IMG/VR virus record: IMGVR_UViG_3300030105_001406
Span: 15,981 to 36,592 of that record
Length of the DNA stretch: 20,612 nt
Reading direction: 5' to 3' (one strand)
Origin: a virus
Made by a program: the position numbers and the translations under genes. Position 1 is the first letter of the stretch, and each line of letters begins with the position of its first letter. Below the pieces are notes generated by a model. That model saw only the letters and a program-made list of their open reading frames with translations, did no database searches and was not told the DNA's origin. Positions 5,325 through 14,853 of this stretch are shown here, one piece after another.

Positions 5325-5729
5325 ATGAAGATTGAATTACCATTAGAAGTTTACTACTCAAAAAACAAGAAGTTCATTCTGAACTTAAACAACTATCGCA
5401 ACGCCCATTATCGAATACTATCAAGTGCTAAAAGAATCTACTCTGAGAACCTTGTAGACAGAATCAGTTATCCAACATACAAAGAGCCTGTTCGTTTGAC
5501 ATACACTTACTACGCTAAAAGCAATAGAAGATTAGACATAAGCAACCCTTGTTCAATAATAGATAAGTTTACTTGCGATGCTTTGGTTAAAGCTGAGGTG
5601 TTAGAGGATGATAGTTTTGAGCATATAAAAGAAGTGATTTATAAGTTTGGTGGGGTGGAGAAAGATAATCCTAGATGTGTCTTGGTGATAGATACCATCA
5701 AGGATAAAAAATATTTAACTAGTAAATAG
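5325..5729 (+). CDS. rusA-like: RusA-like Holliday junction resolvase
   Basis: This 134-residue protein has the RusA layout: an N-terminal strand region with NLNNYRNAHYR (20-30), then RRLDISNPCSIIDKFTCDAL (68-87) and LEDDSFEHI (93-101). In E. coli RusA three Asp residues (D70, D72, D91) bind metal. Here D71 and D95/D96 are present but the second position of the DxDN motif is Ser73. Other phage members with a changed DxxN motif exist, and D80 or D85 may compensate. The enzyme would resolve four-way junctions formed by the recombination proteins or during replication, before packaging. It has its own promoter and a GGAG site at 5316-5319, five bases before ATG. The family is confident; activity is likely but unproven. 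Confidence 0.8.
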   Translation: MKIELPLEVYYSKNKKFILNLNNYRNAHYRILSSAKRIYSENLVDRISYPTYKEPVRLTYTYYAKSNRRLDISNPCSIIDKFTCDALVKAEVLEDDSFEHIKEVIYKFGGVEKDNPRCVLVIDTIKDKKYLTSK

Positions 5730-5749
5730 AATTTATCTGGAGGTAAATT

Positions 5750-6115
5750 ATGAAGTTAATGGAACAACTGCAAGCAGATTTGCAAGAAAGAAAGGAAGTT
5801 TGGTGGGAATGGCACAAAGCAAACCCTGATGTTTGGTTAAAGTTTGAGGAGTTTACTCTTGAAGCAATCAAGTCAGGCAGAAAAAACTACTCTCATTGGG
5901 CGATAATCAATAGGATTCGTTGGCATAGTGAGATAGAAACTCAAGGTGGAGAGTTTAAGATTAGTAACGATTACATTTGCTTCTACGCTAGATTGTTTCA
6001 CGCTCGTTATCCTGTGCATAAAGACTTCTTTAGACTAAAACAGTTGAAACAAGAAAAAATGATGGAAGAATTACAGTCCGCCTTGGAACACAGGGACATT
6101 AGCCTTCTTCCTTAA
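5750..6115 (+). CDS. Conserved phage hypothetical protein (121 aa), end of the rightward operon
   Basis: This gene follows a good GGAGG (5739-5743), six bases before ATG 5750. The protein is helical and aromatic-rich: VWWEWHKANPDVWLKFEEFT (about residues 17-36), then NYSHWAIINRIRWH and a region NDYICFYARLFHARYPVHKDFFRLKQ. I recall phage proteins with the same W..FE.FT, RIRW and Y.R.F...YP.....F series near replication or packaging genes, but no known function. There is no metal or catalytic signature. Its last 45 bases overlap, in antisense, the end of the 2451-residue virion gene, with no intergenic terminator. Confidence 0.7.
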   Translation: MKLMEQLQADLQERKEVWWEWHKANPDVWLKFEEFTLEAIKSGRKNYSHWAIINRIRWHSEIETQGGEFKISNDYICFYARLFHARYPVHKDFFRLKQLKQEKMMEELQSALEHRDISLLP

Positions 6116-9100
6116 TTCAGGAACAAACGCTAATCTTGAGTCTCTTTGCAATTCTAGTTCTCTAATCAAGTCTGATTTAACTATAACGGATATGTCATCC
6201 CTTCTCATAACGGCATCTCTTTGCTTTCTCCAGTTCTCTAGGTATCTTTCCAAGGCTCTTACTTGACCTTTAACATTCATTACCCCTTGATAGTTAGCTC
6301 TATAAGTTGCCAGTTCATCAAATCGTTTATCTTTCTTCAGGCTGTTCATGGTCTGTGTAACTTTTTGAACTTCTCCTCTTAACTCATAAAACTGTTGTTG
6401 CAGTCCACCCATTTTCTTAGTGTCAACAAATAGTCTTTTAAAGACTGGTAGTTTTGTCCAGTTGGTAGGGTTATTGAAAGCATTGTTAGGAATGTATGGG
6501 CTTCCTGTAACTGTTCTAGTAATACTATCAGCAACAGATAAAGCATAGCCTCCTAGAGTTCCTGTGTAGCCTTTTAAGACATACTCTATCTTAATAGGTG
6601 ATATGTTAAGAGCTTCACCTATAAGCCTCGCTAACTCGTTTGTTTGAGGATTCGCCTGATAACCTGCCTGCTTACCTAACTTGTAGTAAGGAACTATATC
6701 TGAGCCTGTAAAAGCACTTTTGTTATTGATAGCCTCGAACAAAGGTTTAACTGCTTGAATACTTATGTCTCCACCTATAACTGGTATCTTAGTAGATGTA
6801 GCTATCTGTCTTGTTATAGACCTCAATGGGTCTTTTTCTACTTGACCCCAAGCCATATCTATTACTCTTTCAGGTAAAGCTTTGAATATCATACCGACTT
6901 CAAAAGGTATAGGTATCTTAACTGTGTAATCCCAAGGTGTAGGTAATAACCAGTTGTCATCTCTTACTTCTCGTTTAGCTTCTTTGTAATCTTCAGTATC
7001 ACTTACCAGTAAATAATATAATGCAGTTATTCCCATCAAGCTCAAACCTCTTAACAGGGCTGTTTTTGTAATTCTGCTTTTAACATCCTGCATACTCTCG
7101 CCCTTTTGCAGTTTTTCTGAAGCAGAATATTGACCAGAGAAAGACCTGTAGAGAACATCAAGACCTTGTATTCTTGCGTTTAAGAATGGTATTGAAGCAG
7201 TAATAAGTTTAAAAGTCGGTGAGTTTCCTCTGCGACCAAAATTAATAATTTCTAAAGCTTGGTAGGCTGCGGATGATTGAGCTTCGGCTTCTGTTGCATT
7301 ATTTTTTAATGCATTTTTATATACTGAATCATATACAGCTTTACGAGTTGCACCATCAGATTTAGTTGTTAATCCACCAAGTCCATCCCACATCTTAAAG
7401 AAAATATCTTCTGCGTTCATTCCGTTATTTGGTGAGAGTCCTTGTTGCCTTCTGGTTCTAGCCATGAATTGAACAATGTCACCTTCATCATTAGCAAAGT
7501 CATAACCACCTATGATTCCAAACTTTTCTAAGTCTTGCATATCGCCAAACATATTCTTAACTGAATCTATAATTGGTGTATAGCTATCTGAATCTATACC
7601 TAGTTCTACTCCTGATGTAACAGCAGAAGATAAGGTATCTCTAAGTATGTTTACAACAACAAATCCTGGGTCTCTTGTAACCATGTCTCTTAAAAATCCT
7701 GCTGGCATAGCAAAGAATTTAGTTAAGGCATCTGTTTTAATACCACCTACTGTTTGTATTGCATAATATATTTCTGGGTCTTCTAGTAAGAAATGTTTTT
7801 TGTTGCCGTCTTCAAACATAAATATTGTATTTAATCCTGCTGTATCTTTTGCAGGAATTTCTCTAGCCATACCCATTGTTTGCATGTCTCTTACTAATTT
7901 ACTAACACCATCATTTTTCATAGATGCAGTAAGGATAGATAAAGAGTTTCTAGCTATAGCTTCAAGTGGAGGTACAGTTATTTCTTGTTCTGAACCTTTC
8001 ATTTTTATTGATAAAGGATTATTAGGTAAATAACCACCACCAATAGCAGGTACTACTCTGCCTTCATCATCAATCATTTCTCTATAAAATGGGTAATAAG
8101 ATGAATGTGTTATCCATTGCGTAGCTTGTGCCTCACTTAACAAACCTTTGGCTTTTGCAAAACTAATTAATCCGTTATTCCATTTTTGATAATTGTTATA
8201 AACTTCTACTACACTTTTATAATTATTTTCTATTTGTTTTATTTGTTCTAAATCTTTTAAAGAAGGTGGTGTATCTATTTCAACACCATTTTCTTTAAGT
8301 GTTTTTATTCTTTTAAGTTTTCCGTAAAGACCAAATACATATTCTAAATCTATTGTAGGGTCTGCAAATAATGGTGCGGTAAATTGTACAAATCCACCTT
8401 TACCTTTATCTCCATCAATAAATGGATTGTATTTAGTATCTATATCTAATTCATCTACTACTGTTGAGGAATCAACACCCTCAATTTGAAATGCAGGAAT
8501 ACCTCTTGTAAGCATTTGTGCAAACACACCTCTTGCTCTATCTGCTAATCTTAAAGATGCTTCTGTTTGAGTTGTTATTAAACTGTTTGCAAGTCTTACT
8601 TCTTCTGCTGCTGTTTCTGCTTCTGCTTCAGTCCATAGTTTTTTAGTTTGAGGATTCTGTCTGCCTTTTTGTAAGTACCATTCTTTAGTTTGACCATTTA
8701 TTATGTTTTTTGTTATAGGGTCTAAACTATCAATAATTGATGACCTAAATCCATTAAATGATTTCTTTATATTAGTTATAGGGTCAGAAACTATATCTAT
8801 TAAACGCTCACCAGCAGTAGTAGTAGAACTTTTATGTCCGCTTTGTTTTGCTTGTTGTGTAAACTCTGTAGGAACTTCCATGTTAAGTTCAGTAAGTTTT
8901 ATTTTAGGAGCAGTTAAATCTTTAGAAAAATCTTGTGCAGCTTTTAAAGCTATATCAGAAGCATTTAAATTATAAGGAGGCACATCTCCTCTGGGTGTTT
9001 TCTTAGTAAGTTCTTCAGCACTTTCTACTGCTTTCTTTAAAGAAGCATTAGGATTTATAGAACGCTGTCCAGGTTGAAATGGAATAAACAAATCTTTTTG

Positions 9101-12100
9101 CTCAGGAGACAAGTTATTTAATTTATTTTGTAATGTTTGTATCTGACTTGTAACTTGACTTATCTGATTTTCAAGTTTGTTTCTATTAGAATTACTCATG
9201 TCTCCGACTTCTCTATTACGGACATTGTTTAAGTCATATAGTCTACTTTCTAGTTTACGAATCTGTGTTTCAATTGCTTGTCTTTGTGGCGAACCACGAC
9301 TTGTAAGAGGTTCTAGTTCAACAGCAACTTCTGTATTTATATTAGGGGTAAAATATTTAGCTATTTGTGCAGAAGAATCTGTTTCTAAACTAAGAAGACC
9401 ACTTGCTTCTTTTAGAAATACAGATAAGGCTGTTCCTTGTTTTGCAGGCAATGACAATAATTGTCTTACACCATTAACAAAAGCATCCCATAAAGTTTTT
9501 TGACCTTGTTGATTGTATTCAATTCCTTCCAGAAACTCTTGAAATTTTCTATTAGTTAAACCAACAGCCAGAAGTTCATCAATATTTTTTACTCCATACT
9601 TAACAAAAAAATCTACATTACCAGTTTTTTTTATTTCGCTTTGTATTCGTTTTCTTAATTTTTCTAAATTTTTATAATTACTATCTAATTTTGTATCACC
9701 TTCACCAAATCTCCATGAATGTTTAGGATTTGATATTGTGGTAGCTCCTTGAGTTGCAGCATGAATAGCTTCATGTAATATTGTTTCAAAATCTACACTA
9801 TTATTTCCATTTACATTTACTATGTAAACTCTAAAACGTCCATCATATCCATTACTTCCCATTGTAGGAAACATAGAAACGCCACCAAGACCTCGAATAT
9901 TTTTTTTCAAATATTTTATATCTCTTAAAAGAACATCATCATTAGTTTTTTGTGCAAGAAAAGATTCATCTGCATAAGTGTAATCAAAAGTTAAACCAAA
10001 TTTTGTGTTCAACATTTTAAGTTGTTTTAAAACAGACTTAGCTATAAAGCCATAGTCTTTGCTTGGTGCATTTTTTACAAACCATTCCATAACACCTATT
10101 AAACTTTTATCTTGTGTACCATTTAATATAAATTCAGAGTCTTCTAATTTTTCTGCTTCTGTTAATGTTCTTGAATCATATAAACCATTTTGATTAACAG
10201 TTCTGGTAGTTTTAGTTCCTTTAGGCGGAGCAATAATTCTTCCTTTTATAGGTTCATTTTTTGCAGCTTGAAAGTCTGTATTTTTTGTATCATTGAATGT
10301 TGCACCAGCTATATCAAATTCTTCTATATCTTGTGTTGATACTTCTGTTTCTGTATTAACATCTCCATCAAGACTTTCATCTACTTCAGCTATAGGTGCT
10401 AGTTCTGCTGTTATAGGAAGTCTATCTAATTCTCTTAAAGTTCTTATTTGATTTCTTTCTCTACTACCAACTTTGCCAGACTCTATATCTCCAAATATAT
10501 CTGCTGATTTTTTATAACCAGAAGAACGCATAGCCGTACCCATGCCTTTAAAGAAGTCTACAAACTTACCAAATATACCTTTAGCTTTTGGTGGTATGTC
10601 AGGTTTAATATCTTTAGCTCTATATAAATCTGCTATTGCACTTTCTATATACAGTTCTTCTATAGCATCAACGCCTTTACCTTCTGATGCAAGTTGTTGA
10701 ACTTTGTCATTATTTATTATTTTACTTCTTTCATAAAAAGTTTTGCCTTTGAAATTCTCATCAAAATCAACAGGAACTTTTTTACTCTTAACTAATTTTC
10801 TGAAATAGTTATATTCTTTTTCAGTAATTAAATCTTTGGCACGAAATGCATGTATAACCTGTGCATCTATAACAGAGTTTAACCTTGCTTGTATTTGTGC
10901 ATCTGTAAATGTTCCTTCAGGATTAACAGCATTAAAAGATAAAAGAATAGTATCTGTTTCAACATCATACTCTCCTTCAGTTTGTTGTTGTCTAGTTTGT
11001 GTAGGGTCAAATATTATTTCACCTTTTCTATCAGCAACTAAATTTGTTGAAGATAATATGTCATTACTTACAATGACACCTGTTTCTGTAAGTCCTAGTT
11101 TGTTTAATCTTTTCTTTAACTCTGTAGCAAATTTATTAGTTCTACCTTCTTCTATGACTTCATTGAAGTTCATAATTTTTGGTTCTAATTCAACAGGAGG
11201 TAATACTTTGTCTTGTCGCACACGTTCAGATTCTACTAACTGGTCAATAATATTTTGTGGTAACACTCCTTCGTTTTCTTTCCATGCTCTAAATTCTTCT
11301 GGTGTTTGACCAAATGATTCTGCTTTTCTAGCTATATCAAACTCAAAGTTATCTCTGATTCTTAAAGTTGAAAATTTACTTCCTTCAGGTGATTCAGCTC
11401 TACCACTTGTTTTTAAATCTTCAAAAAAAGTATCTGCTTGTTCTAATAAAATGCCATCGTTAAGTTGTATTTCTTGGTCTAAAGTAATAGGTAGACCGCC
11501 TTCTGTTTGTGGAAGTCCTGAACCATAGTATTTTGATTCTCTGCCTACGAATCTATCTTTTAAATATGTTTGAATATCATCATATGTAAATGTTGATTTA
11601 CCTACACCACCAACAAAATCAGCCATATCTTGTGCTGTATATTCTCTAACTCTAAAGTCAGGTAGAGGTGTAAATACATTAAATTTAGGTAACGAATGTA
11701 TTCTAGCCAATAACAATTCTCTTTGACCACGATTCATTCCTTTGAACGATGTTGCACCAGTAACCATTGTATTGAATCTATCAAAAGCAATGCTATTAAC
11801 ATCTAAATCTATATTTTTAGATGAAGCTAATTCTTTTAAATATTTTTGTGTAATATTTAATTCTTCTTTATCTGCACGAATAGAAGGCTCGCCTGATTTC
11901 TCAGATGCTGTAAATACAGTTTGTGCCATATCAGCATTAAGTGCGTTAAATGCTTTAGGAGATAAAAACTTTTGAGCTTCAGCCATTGTATAAGTTGTTT
12001 TAAATGGTTGTTTACGAGTTTTTTCTACATAATCTTTTACTTCTGTTAAATTATCTTGATTGCCAGATGTATCAATTCTTTTCTTTTGTTTTGGTCCTTT

Positions 12101-13426
12101 ATATCTAGAGTCAAAATTAAGAATAGTTTGTAAATTAACTTCTGTATTGTTTGGGTCAAGTACAGTTGCACCAATATTTTGGGCTGTATCACTTTCGCTC
12201 AAGCCCATGCTGTATAAATCATTGTCTAATCTAGACTTTAATTTATCTCTTTCGTATTGGTTGTTTTGTTTTTCTCTAAGAACTAAAGCTTCTGTTTCGC
12301 TAGATGCTACTGCAACAACAGGATTTTCTGTTGCTTCTATATCAATGACTGCGAATGAGCCATCAACAAGTTGTGTAATTTCTAATTTTGGTTGTGTTCC
12401 TGAAACACCTGGAATAGGTATATTTGGTTTAGTTTTAGATTCTTGTTCTTGATATTCGGTAACTTCTCCTTGGTCTATAGCTCTTTCAAATTTACCTTGT
12501 TCTTGTAAGTAAAGTTTATTTGCTCTAGCTTTACCTTCTCGGTCATTATGATAAGCAGAACCAGCTCCTCTTTTTCCGCCCATAGAATTTAAGATTACAT
12601 TAGCACTACCACCAATAATACCTCCAATAGTAAGCTCATCAAACCAACTTTCTCCTATAGGCAATTCATCGCTATATAAACCTCTAGCAGTTAAATCTTG
12701 TGCAAGACTGGCTAGTAATTCTTGACTACCTTCAGTTACCGCACCACTACCAAATTGTTTTAATGTATTTGTTATTTGTTCTTTTACAGTAGGATTTTTT
12801 AAAGCAGTTTTATTTACTCCTTGTAAAAATCTTGCTACAGGCATTACTTCAGATGCACCTATAACTCCACCAAAAAGTTCAGAAAAAATTTCAGCTAAAG
12901 GTCCAACTTCTTCACCCATTTCTTTTGCTTGTGCTTGTAATTCTACTTGTCTAGCTATACCAGTAGGACTAGCTAAAGCTAATGGAAGACCAAATTGACC
13001 TGCTGTTTCACTAATAATACCTCTATTAGCTAATGCTCGACCTGCTAAACCAACACCTAAAAAAGGTAAAAATGAACCGACACCTTCTGCAAGTTTAGTA
13101 GAATAGTTATCTCTAAATTTTGGGTCTGAAGCAAAAGGAGAATCTTCTCGTAAATACTTTCTATATTCTAGTAAGTCTGTAACAAGTTCACTATCATTAC
13201 CCATGTCAAATAAACCAGCTAAACCTAAAGGTATATCTGAAGCTAATCCTATAGTTCCCCTAGCTACTGATTTTAATTTATCTCCAGAACTCTCTAAAAT
13301 AGTAGATTGATTTATATCAATACCATAAGTAGCCATAACATCTTCTGCTATCTGTGTTCTTTTGGTAGGGTCTAAATCATCTGGAACATTTAGAGTTTGA
13401 CCATTTTCTAATTGATACTTAGCCAT
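6071..13426 (-). CDS. Giant internal virion / DNA ejection protein (2451 aa) with metallopeptidase-like and LPD38-type domains
   Basis: The start is ATG 13426 with AAAGGA upstream. The N-terminus has glycine-rich hydrophobic stretches (VGSFLPFLGVGLAG near 116-129; IGGIIGG near 267-273). A metallopeptidase-like region near 840-960 has AQVIH (855-859) where HExxH is expected, retained H859 and a possible third ligand E928. A second such domain has HEAIH at 1218-1222 and a downstream E1284 (IDELLAVG), the gluzincin pattern. A coiled-coil stretch lies near 1380-1445. From about 1905 to 2330 the protein resembles the LPD38-type domain of large phage polyvalent proteins, with a hydrophobic segment near 2120-2140 (ALLRGLSLMGITALYYLLV). 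Such proteins are packaged in the capsid and ejected to breach the envelope and guide DNA. Proteolytic activity is plausible but unproven. It is the last gene of the leftward operon. Confidence 0.8.
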   Translation of the reverse strand: MAKYQLENGQTLNVPDDLDPTKRTQIAEDVMATYGIDINQSTILESSGDKLKSVARGTIGLASDIPLGLAGLFDMGNDSELVTDLLEYRKYLREDSPFASDPKFRDNYSTKLAEGVGSFLPFLGVGLAGRALANRGIISETAGQFGLPLALASPTGIARQVELQAQAKEMGEEVGPLAEIFSELFGGVIGASEVMPVARFLQGVNKTALKNPTVKEQITNTLKQFGSGAVTEGSQELLASLAQDLTARGLYSDELPIGESWFDELTIGGIIGGSANVILNSMGGKRGAGSAYHNDREGKARANKLYLQEQGKFERAIDQGEVTEYQEQESKTKPNIPIPGVSGTQPKLEITQLVDGSFAVIDIEATENPVVAVASSETEALVLREKQNNQYERDKLKSRLDNDLYSMGLSESDTAQNIGATVLDPNNTEVNLQTILNFDSRYKGPKQKKRIDTSGNQDNLTEVKDYVEKTRKQPFKTTYTMAEAQKFLSPKAFNALNADMAQTVFTASEKSGEPSIRADKEELNITQKYLKELASSKNIDLDVNSIAFDRFNTMVTGATSFKGMNRGQRELLLARIHSLPKFNVFTPLPDFRVREYTAQDMADFVGGVGKSTFTYDDIQTYLKDRFVGRESKYYGSGLPQTEGGLPITLDQEIQLNDGILLEQADTFFEDLKTSGRAESPEGSKFSTLRIRDNFEFDIARKAESFGQTPEEFRAWKENEGVLPQNIIDQLVESERVRQDKVLPPVELEPKIMNFNEVIEEGRTNKFATELKKRLNKLGLTETGVIVSNDILSSTNLVADRKGEIIFDPTQTRQQQTEGEYDVETDTILLSFNAVNPEGTFTDAQIQARLNSVIDAQVIHAFRAKDLITEKEYNYFRKLVKSKKVPVDFDENFKGKTFYERSKIINNDKVQQLASEGKGVDAIEELYIESAIADLYRAKDIKPDIPPKAKGIFGKFVDFFKGMGTAMRSSGYKKSADIFGDIESGKVGSRERNQIRTLRELDRLPITAELAPIAEVDESLDGDVNTETEVSTQDIEEFDIAGATFNDTKNTDFQAAKNEPIKGRIIAPPKGTKTTRTVNQNGLYDSRTLTEAEKLEDSEFILNGTQDKSLIGVMEWFVKNAPSKDYGFIAKSVLKQLKMLNTKFGLTFDYTYADESFLAQKTNDDVLLRDIKYLKKNIRGLGGVSMFPTMGSNGYDGRFRVYIVNVNGNNSVDFETILHEAIHAATQGATTISNPKHSWRFGEGDTKLDSNYKNLEKLRKRIQSEIKKTGNVDFFVKYGVKNIDELLAVGLTNRKFQEFLEGIEYNQQGQKTLWDAFVNGVRQLLSLPAKQGTALSVFLKEASGLLSLETDSSAQIAKYFTPNINTEVAVELEPLTSRGSPQRQAIETQIRKLESRLYDLNNVRNREVGDMSNSNRNKLENQISQVTSQIQTLQNKLNNLSPEQKDLFIPFQPGQRSINPNASLKKAVESAEELTKKTPRGDVPPYNLNASDIALKAAQDFSKDLTAPKIKLTELNMEVPTEFTQQAKQSGHKSSTTTAGERLIDIVSDPITNIKKSFNGFRSSIIDSLDPITKNIINGQTKEWYLQKGRQNPQTKKLWTEAEAETAAEEVRLANSLITTQTEASLRLADRARGVFAQMLTRGIPAFQIEGVDSSTVVDELDIDTKYNPFIDGDKGKGGFVQFTAPLFADPTIDLEYVFGLYGKLKRIKTLKENGVEIDTPPSLKDLEQIKQIENNYKSVVEVYNNYQKWNNGLISFAKAKGLLSEAQATQWITHSSYYPFYREMIDDEGRVVPAIGGGYLPNNPLSIKMKGSEQEITVPPLEAIARNSLSILTASMKNDGVSKLVRDMQTMGMAREIPAKDTAGLNTIFMFEDGNKKHFLLEDPEIYYAIQTVGGIKTDALTKFFAMPAGFLRDMVTRDPGFVVVNILRDTLSSAVTSGVELGIDSDSYTPIIDSVKNMFGDMQDLEKFGIIGGYDFANDEGDIVQFMARTRRQQGLSPNNGMNAEDIFFKMWDGLGGLTTKSDGATRKAVYDSVYKNALKNNATEAEAQSSAAYQALEIINFGRRGNSPTFKLITASIPFLNARIQGLDVLYRSFSGQYSASEKLQKGESMQDVKSRITKTALLRGLSLMGITALYYLLVSDTEDYKEAKREVRDDNWLLPTPWDYTVKIPIPFEVGMIFKALPERVIDMAWGQVEKDPLRSITRQIATSTKIPVIGGDISIQAVKPLFEAINNKSAFTGSDIVPYYKLGKQAGYQANPQTNELARLIGEALNISPIKIEYVLKGYTGTLGGYALSVADSITRTVTGSPYIPNNAFNNPTNWTKLPVFKRLFVDTKKMGGLQQQFYELRGEVQKVTQTMNSLKKDKRFDELATYRANYQGVMNVKGQVRALERYLENWRKQRDAVMRRDDISVIVKSDLIRELELQRDSRLAFVPELRKKANVPVFQGGL

Positions 13427-13436
13427 TATTCATCCT

Positions 13437-14852
13437 TTAGGTAAGAGTTAGACCAGAATCATTCATTCTTTGTTTTCTAGTTGCTTCAGAATTTGCTGAA
13501 GCATAACCTTGCATAGTAGCTAATCGTTCACTTAATGAATTTATATATCCTTGTATTTGTGCTATTTGTGCAACACTTGTTTTACTACCATCATTTTGTT
13601 CTACTAATGTTTTTAACATTTTTGCATAAGTATCAATTTCTTTTCTTAAATCTGTAGCAGGTAAAGCTTTAGTTTCAGCTTCTAACTTACCTGTTTGTGC
13701 TTTGTAATAAGCTTCTTGTGCTCCAGCTAAACCTTGAGATGCATCTCTAGTTTGCATATTGCTAGCTATACCAGTAATGCCTTTACCTAAATCAGTTAAG
13801 TTTTGAGAACCTAATATAACACCACCTAGTTGAGCCATATCAAGACCAGCCCTTCTTCTATCTGCTTTTTCTTTAGATGCTACATAATCAGAAAGAGATG
13901 TAATATTACCTTCAGCAGCCTTATCTCTAGCAGCTTGTATATCAGCTAATCTTTTTTCTTCTGCTTCTCTTGCTAATCTAACTTCTTTTTCTGCATCTGT
14001 TTCTTGTTTTTGTTCATTTTGATTTAAAGACAAAGGAGAGTCTCCATCCATTAAAGCATAAGTTGTTCCACCAACTGTAGAACCGCCTAAAAGTTTATAT
14101 GGTAGGTCTCGTCTCAATGCTTCTCTACCAGTTTGTAAAACTGTGTTTGGATTGTATGGCATTGTAGCTGGCATACCACCCCTTCTAGTTAATTCTTTTT
14201 GACCAGCGTTCATAAGTCTTTGTGCTCTTTTAGCATCATAAATTTTCTTTAATCCTGAACCTCCTCTAATACCCAAACTTAATAGTTTAGTAACACCTGC
14301 ACCAATTCTTGCTCCTGGTGCTGGTGTAAATAAAAGAGCTAAAGATGCAGCATTTAAACCAAGAATTGCTTTTTGTGCAGTTGTTAATCCTTGAGAGTTT
14401 TGTATTATTTCTTCTCTTTGGTCTGTAGATAAAGATTCTACTGGAATGGTTTCATTGTTAGGATTAGCAAAAGATTGACTTAAACTATCTCCTCCTAAAT
14501 TTAAAGAGCCACCATTATCATATCCAGTTATACCACCACTTGCTGCCATTTGCATGGGAGCAGAGGCAGGCATACCACTTAATCCTGGTGAGAAATCATC
14601 AGTTGGAGCTGACCCAGATGGTATACCTGCTTGCAAACCTTGAGGTTGAATAAACTCATTAACAACTTCTTCAGCTACTGTAGTAGTAGGCTGTTCCTGC
14701 ATTGCTGCATAAGCTTTTTCATTCTTTGTTCTTCTTTGTATTTCAGATATAACTAAGTATTGTGGAAAACGAGAACTAGGGTCTTGCGACATTTGAGCAA
14801 GTTGTTCTTTATTAACATACTCTAAATCATTTGCTGCTTCTATTAAATTCAT
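13437..14852 (-). CDS. Virion (tail or internal) protein, 471 aa
   Basis: I do not recognise a named family. The N-terminus (1-70) is helical, followed by a low-complexity Gly/Pro/Ala region with the motif AASGGITGYDNGG at 103-115, which also occurs in the LysM virion protein upstream. A hydrophobic patch AILGLNAASLALLFTPAPGA (162-181) and glycine-rich segments follow. A charged helical stretch (285-335) leads to GLDMAQLGGVILGSQNLTDL (336-355) and a C-terminal coiled-coil-like region (375-460). The gene lies between two virion genes with start/stop spacing of one to ten bases, consistent with co-translation and a structural role. A DNA ejection or tail tube associated protein is the best guess. 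Confidence 0.65.
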   Translation of the reverse strand: MNLIEAANDLEYVNKEQLAQMSQDPSSRFPQYLVISEIQRRTKNEKAYAAMQEQPTTTVAEEVVNEFIQPQGLQAGIPSGSAPTDDFSPGLSGMPASAPMQMAASGGITGYDNGGSLNLGGDSLSQSFANPNNETIPVESLSTDQREEIIQNSQGLTTAQKAILGLNAASLALLFTPAPGARIGAGVTKLLSLGIRGGSGLKKIYDAKRAQRLMNAGQKELTRRGGMPATMPYNPNTVLQTGREALRRDLPYKLLGGSTVGGTTYALMDGDSPLSLNQNEQKQETDAEKEVRLAREAEEKRLADIQAARDKAAEGNITSLSDYVASKEKADRRRAGLDMAQLGGVILGSQNLTDLGKGITGIASNMQTRDASQGLAGAQEAYYKAQTGKLEAETKALPATDLRKEIDTYAKMLKTLVEQNDGSKTSVAQIAQIQGYINSLSERLATMQGYASANSEATRKQRMNDSGLTLT

Positions 14853-14853
14853 A

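Noticed and set aside
10836-12452. Three rightward ORFs of 77-157 residues opposite the giant virion gene
   Set aside because: They have no ribosome sites, are Ser/Leu/Cys-rich, and are antisense shadows of the giant leftward gene.
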